Assembly: GCA_009823505.1 (NCBI GenBank)
Contig: VZQC01010577.1
Span: 2,009,424 to 2,073,423, forward strand
Length of the DNA stretch: 64,000 bases
Reading direction: 5' to 3'
DNA from: Rhizomys pruinosus
Lineage: Eukaryota; Chordata; Mammalia; Rodentia; Spalacidae
The number at the start of each line of letters is the position of its first letter. Within the stretch, counting starts at the first letter, position 1. The translations under genes were made by a program, and so were the position numbers. Below the pieces are notes generated by a model. It did not search any database. It was not told the origin of the DNA and saw nothing but the letters and a program-made list of their open reading frames with translations. This document shows positions 37,837 to 49,330 of the stretch, piece by piece.

Positions 37837-38119
37837 ATTTGTTAGTAACTATTAATGTCAACTTGATAAAGTGAATTAGAGGAAACAATGATACTTCTAG
37901 GAGTTTGACTATATGCTCTTTCTACTTAGATGGCTCCATGACATGTATCCAGGGTTAAGTGGGCTTATTTCTTCCACCATACTTTCTAATAATATCCATC
38001 AATTTTTTTTTCTTACCATTTAAAATTTATGGAGTTTCATGTAGGTCACAAAAATACATGAATTTTTCTGTTTTATTACTGTCATTTTATCAAGTTGACA
38101 TTAATAGTTACTAACAAAT
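37837..38119. repeat. Perfect 34-bp inverted repeat with 215-bp spacer
   Basis: Arms at 37837-37870 and 38086-38119 are exact reverse complements (core TTAATGTCAACTTGATAAA). The spacer 37872-38082 matches 52882-53092 in reverse-complement orientation. The right copy of the duplication keeps only one arm (about 53094-53127). Confidence 0.95.
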
Positions 38120-38130
38120 ACCAATAGAGT

Positions 38131-38382
38131 GGGGCTGGAGAGATGGCCTAGCAGTTAAGAGCGCCGACCGCTCTTACAGAGGACCCGGGTTCAATCCCCA
38201 GCACCCACATGGTGGCCGAGAACCGTCTGAAACTCCAATTCCAGAAGCACTCCAGTTCCAGGGGAATCCGACACCCTCTTCTGATCTCCGCAGCATTGCA
38301 CGACACGGATGCACAAACTTGCATGCAGACAGTACATTCATACACATACAGATATAAATAAAATTAATTAAAAAATTAAAAT
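38131..38382 (+). repeat. B2 SINE private to left copy
   Basis: Full B2 (GGGCTGGAGAGATGGCC, GGTTCAATCCCCAGC, A-rich tail). The target-site duplication AAATACCAATAGAGTG lies at 38116-38131 and 38383-38398. The paralogous site 53125-53140 is empty. Confidence 0.97.
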
Positions 38383-38489
38383 AAATACCAATAGAGTGCC
38401 ATGTGGAAAAGGGCAAGAAAAAAAGAGAAGAGATAACATATCTCTTTGATCAGATTAGCTATATTTTGCAAGGAAAAAAAAAGAACATC

Positions 38490-38700
38490 AAAAAGGCTGG
38501 AGAAATGCCTGTGACTCTGCTTGCTATTCTAGCAGAGGACCTGATTTCAGCTTCCAGCACGTACATTGGCTAGCTCAAATGGCCTGAAACTGCAGTTCCT
38601 AGGAATCTATCATGCTTTTCAGGGTTCTAAGGACACTGGACACACATGGTACGTATGAATTCGAGAAGGTACAAAAACACACAATAAATATAATTTTAAA
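38490..38700 (+). repeat. Old B3-like SINE
   Basis: AAGGCTGGAGAAATGCCTG, then AGCAGAGGACCTGATTTCAG, and an A-rich end. It is shared with 53230-53440. Confidence 0.65.
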
Positions 38701-39330
38701 AAATAGACTATGACTTTTTGTTAATATTTTATTTGGGGCATATATTTGTTTTCCTATATAAAACATATCATTATAACATTTTCACACATGTATATTATAT
38801 TATTTCATCATGCTCATCCACTATTGTTCGCTCATACTCACATGCACTTAATTAGACAACAATTAGATTTTTGTATTGAAGGTGCAGGCTGCCTTCGCCT
38901 CATAAATGAAAGAACAAATATTGGTGAGAAAAGAGGAGGCAAGTTCCGATGCATGAGATGTAGTTCATGTAAACACAGTCACAAAACACATTTCTTCAAA
39001 TTATCACACTTCTCTTACCAACATCATAACACCAAACTGGCCTAAATGATTTAAATGAGATCCATAAATGTGTGTCAGTCAATAAACATGTTGGTAATGT
39101 GTACTCAGTGAGTAAAATCTACACAGTACACACAGTATAACACTTGGCAGTGTCAATGGGAATACTATGACAAATTTTAAATTCTACTTTAATTCCAATC
39201 CTGTTTCTCACCCTCATGCAGCATACATTTGCTGCTGGATATTCAAATGTTTTAGCTGATGGTAAACACTTTTGACTGTACTAGAGAATTGCCTTCATTT
39301 TATTATAATTAGCCACTTCCCTTCAATAAT

Positions 39331-40284
39331 TTATATCCTATTCCTCCTGTAAGACAGAAGATTGCAGACGTTCATCCATATCCTTTTTAAGGCATAATTC
39401 ACATCTTTATTTCTCAAGCTATAGATCAATGGATTCAACATGGGGATAATCAGGGTATAAAAGACAGAGGATATTTTATCTGTGTCAAATGAGTGGCTGG
39501 ATTTGGGCTGTACATACATAAATATCAAAGTCCCATAGAAGACTGTCAGCACCATCAGGTGGGACCCACAGGTGGAGAAAGCCTTGCATCTGCCCTCAGC
39601 AGAGTTCATCCTGAGAATGGCTATGAGGATGAGCAGGTAGGACACAAGGACGACCAGAAGAGAGAACACCAAATTAAAAGCAGCTAAAATCAGAATGATT
39701 GTTTCTATTTCATGGGTGTTAGAGCAGATCAATGATAATAAGGGGATACTATCACAGAAGAAGTGATTAATGATATTATAGCCACAGAATGATAAGGTGA
39801 AAATCTTTATGGTGACTAAAAGAGAAGCAAATGTACTATAGAGATAAGGAATTCCCACCAGCATATGACATACCCTTCGAGACATGATGCAACACAGAGG
39901 GTTACAGATGGCCACATAGCGGTCATAAGACATCCCAGACAAAAGAAATAACTCAGAAACAATGAACACAAGAAAAACAGCTAATTGTGTTGCACAAAGA
40001 CTAAATGATATAGTATTTTCATCCACAATAAAATTTACTAACATTTTGGGTCCCACTGATGTAGAATAACCAAGATCCATGAAAGACAGGTGTCTGAGGA
40101 AAAAGTACATGGGTGTTTGCAACCTGCAGTCTACCATGGTGAGGACAATCATGCCTAAATTGGCCACAGCTGAAATCAGATAGATGGTAAGGAACAGCCC
40201 AAATAATGGGGCCTGCAGCTCAGGACGGTCAGTGATGCCCACCAGGATGAATTCTGTCACTGTTGTGAGGTTGTGCTTCTCCAT
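39331..40284 (-). CDS. Olfactory receptor, OR8K-like, 317 aa, two residues short
   Basis: Single-exon odorant receptor GPCR, paralogous to 54211-55170. Marks: NLT glycosylation site (5-7), LQTPMYFFL (55-63), [10 protein letters not shown] (118-127), [22 protein letters not shown]. Two oddities are visible. In TM1 the usual GN is AN (41-42), also in the paralog. Just after [13 protein letters not shown], two residues are lost in frame: [11 protein letters not shown] here, where the paralog has [13 protein letters not shown]. The loss removes part of intracellular loop 2, next to the G-protein contact region, so function may be impaired although the frame is open. Upstream is a good splice-acceptor-like tract (TTTGCTATTCTGTCTATTCAG on the minus strand is split here as TTTGCTATTCTG and TCTATTCAG), ending near 40300. 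The OR8K label is from remembered similarity. Confidence 0.94.
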   Translation of the reverse strand: MEKHNLTTVTEFILVGITDRPELQAPLFGLFLTIYLISAVANLGMIVLTMVDCRLQTPMYFFLRHLSFMDLGYSTSVGPKMLVNFIVDENTISFSLCATQLAVFLVFIVSELFLLSGMSYDRYVAICNPLCCIMSRRVCHMLVGIPYLYSTFASLLVTIKIFTLSFCGYNIINHFFCDSIPLLSLICSNTHEIETIILILAAFNLVFSLLVVLVSYLLILIAILRMNSAEGRCKAFSTCGSHLMVLTVFYGTLIFMYVQPKSSHSFDTDKISSVFYTLIIPMLNPLIYSLRNKDVNYALKRIWMNVCNLLSYRRNRI

Positions 40285-40647
40285 CTGGGCTTATCTATTC
40301 TGAATAGACAGAATAGCAAATTAAAAACATTCCAAATTTCATCACATAGTAGGTTAAGTGAACCTAGTATGAGCAAGGTTATCTAAGACTAGTATGAGAA
40401 TTTGTATTTCAAATATGGAGCATAAAAATGGAAACAATATAATTTTTCAGTATTGAGAGAATTAATAGTTTATAATGATTAATATATAAAAGATTGCATA
40501 TGTCTAATACTCAGCTTCAAGCTTTAACTGTAACAGTAACACCCTTGCTTTCATTTGACTGATCATGATATAAATAGATCATTAACTTGGTAGATTGATG
40601 TGACTGATGCAGAGCTAGATGGGATATGTGTTAGAAAAGAGATGGAT

Positions 40648-40890
40648 AGGCTGGAGAGATAGCCTAGCAGTTAAGAGCGCTGACTGCTCTTGCAGAAGAC
40701 GCGGGTTCGATCCCCAGCACCCACATGGCAGGTGAGAACGGTCTGAAACTCCAATTCCAGGAGAACTCCAGTTCCAGGGGAATCCGACACCCTCGTCTGA
40801 CCTCTGCAGCATTGCATGACACGGGTGCACAAACCTACATACAGACAGTACATTAATACACATAGAAAATAAATAAATTAAATTTAAAAA
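40648..40890 (+). repeat. B2 SINE shared by both copies
   Basis: GGCTGGAGAGATAGCCTAGC, GGTTCGATCCCCAGC, AAATAAATAAATT tail. It is also at 55540-55780, so it predates the duplication. Confidence 0.95.
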
Positions 40891-41814
40891 AGAAAAGAGA
40901 TGGATAGATAGGTGTATATTATAATTATAATAAGGTGTATATTATATAAATGCATGTATATGAAACAAGTATAATAAATGCTCAAGATTTATTAACTTTT
41001 GATAGAAGGTAAATTCATAGTCTTTATTTTGTCTACTGATCATTTACATAATTAATTGATATAATGAAATCCACTTAAAACTGATATAATTCATGTGCCA
41101 AAACTTATCAGGATCTTACAATGCTATATCATAAAAATGCATATAACTTCTTACTTCAAAATATAGTCCTGTACAGTCATATACTTACAGGTAGAAGAGG
41201 TAAGTCTGTTGGACACTGGATAGATGTGTCAATAAAATCTGTGGGAAACCACATTGGAAATTATGTTACATAATTAAACAGGCTAAATATGTATGCAAAT
41301 TTAAATTGTCTGTACAAATTGAATAAATAATTTTCATAGAGATTACTTTATAAAATAATTTGAATAATTTTTTATTATATATAAAAATCCAAATATTTCC
41401 ATGATTGACAAGGTCTAAGATTGATTAATGATGTGTTTATGAGATTTGTAAAATATTTTCAAATAGCAAAATACTCTTATTATAAAGTGTTGTCAGTAAC
41501 CTACTTGAATGTAGTTTTCTTTGTCTGGATTTACGTATGTTCTTTGATACAAGGATTTCATTTGTTCTAAAAGGATGAAGAAGTGAGAAATTAATAAGTA
41601 GGTTCAATGGCTAACATTGATCACTATGATCCTCTTTTTAAATAATTTCACTTCTATTTTTCCCTGCATTTTTGTATGATTTTGTCAAAAACCTTCCTTG
41701 TGTTTTCCAAACTCAACTGCAGTTTCCATGCTTGTGGAATTAGAGGAATGGGGTCTCCATTCTTTGTCCTCACAATTTTATTAAAATTTCATGGAAATTA
41801 TATTTTTAATTTTT

Positions 41815-41962
41815 TTTGGTCTTTTTGAGACAGGGTTTCCCTGTAGCCTGAGCTGTCCTGGAACTTGCTGTGTAAACCAGGCTAGCCTTGAACTCACAGA
41901 GATCCACCTGCTCTGTCTCCCAAGTGCTGGGATTAAAGGTGTGTGCCACCATGCCTAGCTTG
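41815..41962 (-). repeat. B1 SINE shared by both copies
   Basis: Complement of B1 (TTTTTGAGACAGGGTTTCCC to GTGCCACCATGCCTAGC). Its twin is at 56678-56825. Confidence 0.95.
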
Positions 41963-42477
41963 GAAATTTATATTAATTTTCTTCTCAGTTATGTCATCAC
42001 AGTTCAAAGGCAAATCTTTTGTGTTGTATGATGAACCGATGTATAAGTACATGAGAAATCATGAGAGAATAGCTGCTTAAAATAGAGACGTATTTCTTAT
42101 TCGTTGACTCACAATGAAAACTTGATAAAATGGATACTATATTTGAAAGAGAATTTTTTAATACTTTAATTTTCACAATGTTTATTGGTAGATATAATTA
42201 TATAAAATCAGGGCATGAACATGATTTGACAGATTAAGTAGACTTAATTTCAATACTATAATAAGGGAACAATTCAAATTCTCACCGTTTGTTTCGCAAC
42301 CAAAAAAAAACCACTTCAAGGGCATTTACGATCTCTCATATCTGATCAGTTTTGTGCAAGTAAACAATGTTTCTTTTTAAAAGGGCTTGTGCACTTGCCC
42401 AAGCTCAAGGACATTGAAACAACAACAACAAAACCAGAAAAGAATTTCTGCTCAAAACAGTCAACTTGTGAATCAAT

Positions 42478-42645
42478 AGTTTTGAGAAAGACCCAGAAAA
42501 AAAAATAAAAGAAAAACATGTTTGTTAGAATGCATGAACTCTGGTGGGGTGGGGGGATAGGGAGGGGGACACGGGTCTAGATTTGATTTGTAACCTAATC
42601 TTGTACAAAAATGTATAAATAAATTTACAAAAAAATTTATGTATA
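42478..42645 (+). mobile_element. L1 3' UTR-like G-rich tail
   Basis: A-rich lead, GAATGCATGAACTCTGG, GGTGGGGGGATAGGGAGGGG, then an A-rich end. The twin is at about 57655-57830. Confidence 0.55.
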
Positions 42646-42731
42646 AAGAAAGAAAGGAAACCATATCAGTGCAAGAAATTATCCTTTCTTCTATGAAATC
42701 TGCTATTGCATCATTTATTTTTCAATTTTCT

Positions 42732-42732
<1 letters not shown>

Positions 42733-42769
<37 letters not shown>

Positions 42770-42918
42770 GTCTTTTCAAGACAGGGTCTCCCTGTAGCCC
42801 CAGCTGAGCTGTCCTGGAACTCACTCTGTAGACCAGGCTGGCCTTGAACTCACAAAGATCCGCCTGCCTCTGTCTCCCAAGTGCTAGGATTAAAGGTGTG
42901 CACCACCACGCCCAGCGG
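42733..42918 (-). repeat. B1 SINE private to left copy
   Basis: A T run of about 36 (the A tail on the other strand), then a B1 complement. The target-site duplication TCAATTTTCTG lies at 42722-42732 and 42919-42929. The paralogous site 57909-57919 is empty. Confidence 0.97.
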
Positions 42919-44439
42919 TCAATTTTCTGTTTTTATTAGATGTACTATACACAAAGCCACACTGCCAAACACCAAGCAATCTCTCAATATTAAAAGAAAA
43001 AGAAATGAAGTAGAATCTACTACGTAACCTCAAGCTGGCAATGAACTCAGTGACTACTTGAAAGAACAGTTTCAATGCTGTGACTCTAAACAGTTTAATT
43101 ATGTTTTAGCAGATAAAACACAATGTGTATTTCCTTGTGGTTAATTTCTCAATGTATTTGAAATAGTCACAAATTAATAAAAAAATTAAATGGAGGAAGA
43201 ATCAAGTCCCACTCAGGAATCATGGAAAACCAGAAATGTGAAAGAGTCAGAGATAGTCCTCCATACAGGCAAAGCCCTAGGACAGTCTAATCCTTTCTGG
43301 AGTACTTGAGCTTCATGGCACAGTGCTATCCTTCTCCCTTACCTGTATTGAAGTTCTCTTCAGATTCTCCCATTTGTTTCTTGACATAGGGTGTTAAAGG
43401 GGATTTATGGAATGTTTTTAAACATTGAAGGTTTCCCTGGGGAATGGCTAACCAATTTATTATTAGCCTCAAACTATTGGATTATGTTTAATTAAATGTC
43501 TGGAGATTGTGAGCTAATTGAGAGAAAACATCTGTATGGGATGGTGATTTTATTTACTAATTAATGACTTGAGTAATCAATCCAACTTTAGCATTATACC
43601 CAAGGAAATGCTATTAAGTTCTCAGAAGTATTAAAATGAGCATTACAGCATAGTCCGAATTTCCACAAAGTACCAATGACATAAACACATTTACAGATAG
43701 GTGGACAGATACAATATGTGGCTAGGCAGAGTGGGCTTAAAATTTACCATTAAATTACATAGAAAATTATGAGATACTAGAAATGGACCTAAAGAACATG
43801 GCATTAATGAGATAAAGTTTTTATAGCAATGTAAATAGTATGTTATCACACTCTTTTGAATTATGGAAACTATTCAAAGTTACAGAATAAGAAGATAAAA
43901 GGAAATGATTAAGGTATTTGAGCAGTAAGGAGACTCAAATAAAGATTATACCTCTACATTTTGTTTACACAAAATGAAAGTTCAAGAGATTTCTGAAAAC
44001 ACACTACACCTATATTTAAAATACTGTATTGGAGAGTGCGAATCTCTATTCTAACTACAAATGAATTCAGTAACAAGAATTAGATGCCAACATATACAAG
44101 GACAAGTTTGAAACTTGTAAACATCATATTAAGTCAAAGAAAAATGGGAGAAATCCACCCTACTATGAATCCTCTATGAAATATTCAAAATGTAACAACA
44201 TGTATCCATAGATTCAAATTAGACTAGCCTAAAGGAAATGAGAAATAGGAGAAATCACCTAATGACTATACTGTAACAGAAATATCTCACAATGGCATGC
44301 AAGTAATGGTTTTCTAACATTGTGGATGTGCTAATTGCAGTTACAGCTTATTATCGTTTTAAAATATGCAGTATTGTGGCATGTGTACTCTACCTGAATT
44401 AAATGAAGGAAGATGGATGTTAAACTATGAAAGAGAAAG

Positions 44440-46112
44440 GTGAGATAAAGCAAGCCTTGTTGATGTTAAAAAGCAGATGGAACTATATTAGCTCAAAATC
44501 CTGCTGAAAAATACATATTCAGTATTTGAACATGAGAGCATGTGTATGTCTGAACACTATGTAGCAGAAAACAGTGTCAAACAAGAGAAACCTCACTTTA
44601 AATGAGTTCTTGTTCAGGGTAGTCCAAGAGACTCCAAAAATAACACAGGTTAATACCACAGACCTTGACTGTCTCTCATATCTTGATGTTAAGATCCTAT
44701 TGCTGAAGACAAAAGATATTTCAGACATAGAACTTGGAGCAATAGAGTAGGATCTGACCTAGAAGCCTCCTACCCAAAGATCAGATCTCATTGTCCTAGA
44801 GGATAATATGTAATTTTAAAGGGACAAAATCAAATAATGTTCCAACACTGTTTAAAACATAATTCCCCTCCCCCCAAAAAGCAGAGTGAAGCCCAGTGGT
44901 GCAGCAGTGGCACTTTTATCTTGGGGTAGTCAACAGGTATCCAAATGGAATTAAAGCCCACTCAATGAGAAAGAACACATGGGTGGCACTGTTAATTAAC
45001 AGTGTAAATTAACATCTACATAGCTGTAAAGGTGATAGACCCTAGAAGAAAAGGGACCTCTGTCACATACTTAGACAAGTATAATTTATTAATGTCCGCT
45101 TAATGGATTCTTATATTTACAGACAAGTATGTCGTTTATCACTCATCAAAGAAACTTATTTTCATAAAATATATGGAATATTATGGAGTTCCACAACTTA
45201 ACTGTGAATGTCTGTGAAGGGACAAGCCCTAAGTGACACATCTTGGATGAAATTTCTTCAGATAAGGTAAATGGGCAATAGTGGAATAGTGTATAAAAGG
45301 ATATTCATTCATCTCTGTATACGCACCATGAAGATTCCTTATTCAATAGAGGGTGATATACACAGAAAACCACAACTTGCCCAAGTGTGGAGAATAAGAG
45401 AATGTTGAAGGTGTTTCCCTGGATAGGACATCTATATTAAACCTCACTCATTTATGGATCTGGGCCTGTATCAGAAGACAGGTCAGAAAGATTGTAAGAC
45501 CCAGGGTAGTGTATAATCATAAGGAAAGACAGTCTTCCAGGATCCTGGAAATTTCCTTATATAAACTTCCTGCAATGGTGTCAGAATGAACAAAAAGAAT
45601 GCAAACTCAGGTGGATCCCTGTGAGTTCAAGGCCAGCCTGGTCTACAGTGTGAGCTCCATGACAGCTGGGACTTAAAGGGAGACTCCATCCCCCCCCCCA
45701 AAAAAAAAAAATATATCACTATATATTTACTCATTTAGCTCTTCATAATATAATATACTACTATATATTATATATACATATAATATTTCAAAAAAAGAAA
45801 TGACAAAGCATCAGTCCAGACAACAAATTCCCAAGCATAGAACTGCGAAAATGGGCAGCAGACTCCAAGGTTTTCTGAGGAACTACTGTCAGGTGATTAC
45901 TTATAGATAAGAGAGAAATGATCTTTCTGGGGGCAGTGACTCAAGAGAGGCTGACTGGACTCCAGCGGATGAACTCACAACTTGGCACATAGGGTACATA
46001 AGCTGGAGGCAGTTGGATTTGACATGTATGACAGAACTCTTGCAATATGGTGAAGGGCAATAGGAGGATGAAGTTGAAGAGGGGATTTGGATATGATTAA
46101 GACGTAGTATAT
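44440..46112 (+). mobile_element. L1 3' UTR-like sequence, shared
   Basis: A long non-coding stretch related to 22130-22840. The end (GGATGAAGTTGAAGAGGGG, then ATTTGGATATGATTAAGA) looks like an L1 tail. It is interrupted by a B1. The twin is at about 59385-61080. Confidence 0.5.
45605..45712 (+). repeat. B1 SINE, 5'-truncated, shared
   Basis: CAGGTGGATCCCTGTGAGTT to GGGAGACTCCATC, then a C run and an A tail. The twin at 60525-60618 has a very different tail. Confidence 0.9.
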
Positions 46113-47178
46113 CCAAGCCCCCAGAAAGGTAAAAGGCTCCTTGCCTCTAAACAGGGATCCATCTGCAAGAAGAGGCGGCGATAAGGCCTTGCTGCTGAAT
46201 GACCTGACATAACATGGGAAAGATGTATTGAGAACACATGCAAGTTACGGATGGTCCTCGGAATACCAGAGAGTGCTACAAAAGGACACTAAACCCATTT
46301 AAGCACAATATATGTCTTCCTTGAGTCAAGCAAGACTCCTCCGTCAGCACCAGCTACACCTCACCTGCCTGGAAATACTGTGCAGCAGAGGCAGCCATAT
46401 GCCTGTATATCCCAAATCTAATTGGCTATTGGCTCTCTCCTTGGAGGAATAACCCACGGCTGATGCCACAAGCTTACATCCTCTAATGGTCAAGAGATGT
46501 TATAAGTCACAGTAAGACCCTGTCAAATATTTAACAGAAAAAAATGTAATTCATGGATTAACATAGCATTCAAACATCTGTGTCTATACCAAAGTAACCT
46601 ACCATAACTATTAGTGCTGTTTAAATACCTATATATCTAATTGCTTGTGCTTCATTAGTAGGATCAAAAGGTTAATCCTGGACAAACTGTCAGCCCATGA
46701 AAGGAAACAACCTGAATTGACCACAGTCCAAGACAACAGCTCCAGAGAAAGTAGACTGTTTTGATACTCATCCACCTGTGCCCCTTTTCTAAGCCTAGGG
46801 AACAATCTGCAGAAGAGGGGGCGTGGTAGAATGTAAGGGCTGCGATTGGGGTGAATGGTGAAACTACACCAATATAGCCTGGACAGTCATTTGATCAACT
46901 TGATTGAACATACAAGCCCCCCCCCCTGCTGGATGGTGGGACCAAGGGGCTGTGTGGGTTTGGGCACAACTCCTTGCAAATTGGTTTTACATAAAGGATG
47001 CTTGTACTCATAAATTATCACTTATTGCTAAAAAATAAAAAAAAACAGAGATAGATGCAGGACAGTTATGGCAGAATGCATGATCTGGGATGGGTAGGGG
47101 TGGAGTGGGGGGAAGGGAAAGGGAAATATGCCTGAACTGAATTGGAAAATGATGTATGAAATACACAAAGCATAAAAA
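46113..47178 (+). mobile_element. 5'-truncated L1 3' end private to left copy
   Basis: About 1.07 kb absent from the right copy. The flanking target-site duplication AAGA(C/T)GTAGTATAT lies at 46099-46112 and 47179-47192; the empty site is 61063-61076. The 3' end has the G-rich tract and TGATGTATGAAATACACAAA shared with other L1 tails here, then an A run. Confidence 0.85.
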
Positions 47179-47504
47179 AAGATGTAGTATATGAAATGTA
47201 CAAAAATCAACAAATTATACAATGAGAAGAAATGAGCTCAGATATGATTCCCATTGTTGTGTGTCCTTTCCATAAAAACACTTGCTTATATGTTGTTCCT
47301 ATAATTTCTGCACATTCTTGATAAATATACTGTCTTTTAGGTAATAAAATAATTTGATTTAAATTAGTTTATCATTAGGTTGTGTAGAAAATTGATGGAC
47401 TGTGTTTTCAATGTCATTTGTGTTTGTAAATAACTAATTCCAAAATGTAAATTTTATGTAGCAATAAACATTATTTTAGGTCTAATATAAGTATTAAAGA
47501 AAGA

Positions 47505-48480
47505 TGGAGCCAACCCAAATGTCCCTCAACCAATGAGGGGCTAGAGAAAATGTGGTACATCTACACAATGGAGTTCTACGCAGCTGTAAAGAAGGATGGC
47601 ATCATGAACTTTGCAAGAAAATGGATGGAACTAGAAGACATTATGCTAAGTGAAGGAACACAGTCCCAGAAAAACAAACGGAAAATTGTATACCTCATCT
47701 GTGGGTGCTAGCACCAAATACCTAGTAGTAAGGAAAACTGAGAAATATTTTCTTTTACATGAAAACAACTGTACCTTTATAATGTGAATGGGATCTAGAA
47801 TTAATGGGATCTAGAACTAACCTACTACTTATCTTCAGACTTAGTAATTGTGGTATAAATGAGGGGAGGGTGTGTATGCATTCTTTAAAGTAATATAAAA
47901 TGAAAGGAGAAAAATGTGAATTCCAAAAATGGTTATCCTCATTTGTGGATGCTAACACCAAATCTCCAGTTGAAAGTCAAGCTGAAAAACATTATTGTTA
48001 TCTTTATGTTTATCTGAAAGCAAATGTGCTGTTATAATATCAATCTTTTAATGGGCTCTAGAATTGACCTACCACTGATTTTCAGACTCTGTAATTACCG
48101 TATATGGGTGGAAGGTACGTATTGATGTCTTAGAGTAATATAAAATCAAAGGGGATGCTGAAACATATTTTGTAGTTAACATACAATTTATTCTCAGAGT
48201 CCATAATTTTGATACATAGGTGATGGTTATATAGGCATTTTTGGAGCAATAAAAATGGGAGGGAACAACAACATGACTGGATCAATGGAATGACTGATAT
48301 AGTTAAATTCTGCCCCAAACAACAAACCTCTGCAGTGAAAAATTTTGGAAAGACTGAGAGAAAGATGCAAGACATGTGTGGCAGAAGGCATGAACTGGGG
48401 TGGGGTGGAGGACAGGGAGAAGGGAATGCATCTAAATTGGACCAAAAAATAATGTATGAAATACATAAATCATCAAAAAA
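47505..48480 (+). mobile_element. L1 ORF2 C-terminus plus 3' UTR, shared
   Basis: The first part encodes a decayed ORF2 end (FYAAVKKDGIMNF-like, then WMELEDIMLSEGTQSQKNK). It is followed by a 3' UTR with a G-rich tract and GTATGAAATACATAAATCAT. The twin is at 61385-62395. Confidence 0.75.
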
Positions 48481-48493
48481 AGAGATTAATAAC

Positions 48494-49330
48494 CCCTGTT
48501 CTCACCCAGCCTAGAAACACTGCAGGCATTAATTCCTTCTCTGGAATAACTCTCTAAACCAGTCTAGCTAACCACTCCCTTCAGGTAATCCCAAACCCCA
48601 TCTCCCCCGGTCTTGACCTTCCAGACAGTCTTACCCTACCTAGGATGGTAGTAACTCAGAAACTGCTTTACCAACTATTCAGTTCTTCTCAACCTCCCCA
48701 CTCTAATCTTGACAGCCTAGGAAACAAGGAGTCACAAAATTTTCCACCTTAGACCTTTGATCTATCTCCCTAACCTAGACTTACTATCCGCCCTACCACA
48801 GACTGCCAAACAACTCTCAGGTGATCCTCCCCACATCTGGTCCTCCCTAGTGTCTAACTGGCTTGAGAGATCTGCCCCAGGGAATACCTTTGTAATTCAG
48901 ACTCAACCCACCAGCCTCTCTACTCAGTTCCACCTCCCTGTTCTCACCCTGCCTAGGATCCCTGCAGGAACCAATACTATCTCTGGACTAACTCCCTAGC
49001 CTTGTGTATAGCTAATGATTCTAGCAAAAGTGGCTGAGTCCACTTTAAGGTGACCCCAAACTCAATCTTCCTGGCCTCTGGCCTCAAAATATTCTTACCC
49101 TTTCTAAGGGGCTGGTAAGTCAGAATTGGCTTTTCTCTATATTCAGTTGCTCTCATGCTCTGCCACCCTCATCCTGCCACCCTGGAACACAGGTAGGCAC
49201 CAACTTTTCCAACTTAGACCTCTAATATATCTCTCTAACTCAGACTTGTTAAATAGAGTTTGCAAAACACAGCCTCAGGTTGTCATAATCCCCATCTTCC
49301 TTGACTCCCGGTCTGCTGCACAGACTTTGA
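48494..49330 (+). mobile_element. Two L1 5' UTR-type monomers, about 442 bp period
   Basis: Both units begin CCCTGTTCTCACCC and run in parallel (48494-48935, then 48936 to about 49330). Shared landmarks are CTGCAGG, TAAC TC CTA, TTTTCCA(C/A)CTTAGACCT and CTCTCTAAC(C/T)TAGACTT. They lie directly upstream of ORF1-like sequence, as L1 promoter monomers do in rodents. The right copy lacks about 590 bp of this. Confidence 0.75.

Noticed and set aside
38746..39045. 99-residue ORF downstream of an OR
   Set aside because: Its paralog at 53487 differs by an indel of 140 bp, and the region looks like L1 3' UTR; no domain.
39493..39687. Plus-strand 64-residue ORF conserved between both OR copies
   Set aside because: Antisense shadow of the receptor C-terminal half; conservation follows from the sense gene.
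48494..49330. Regular repeats as a possible CRISPR array or satellite
   Set aside because: Only two units of about 442 bp without short repeat-spacer order, next to L1 ORF1-like sequence.
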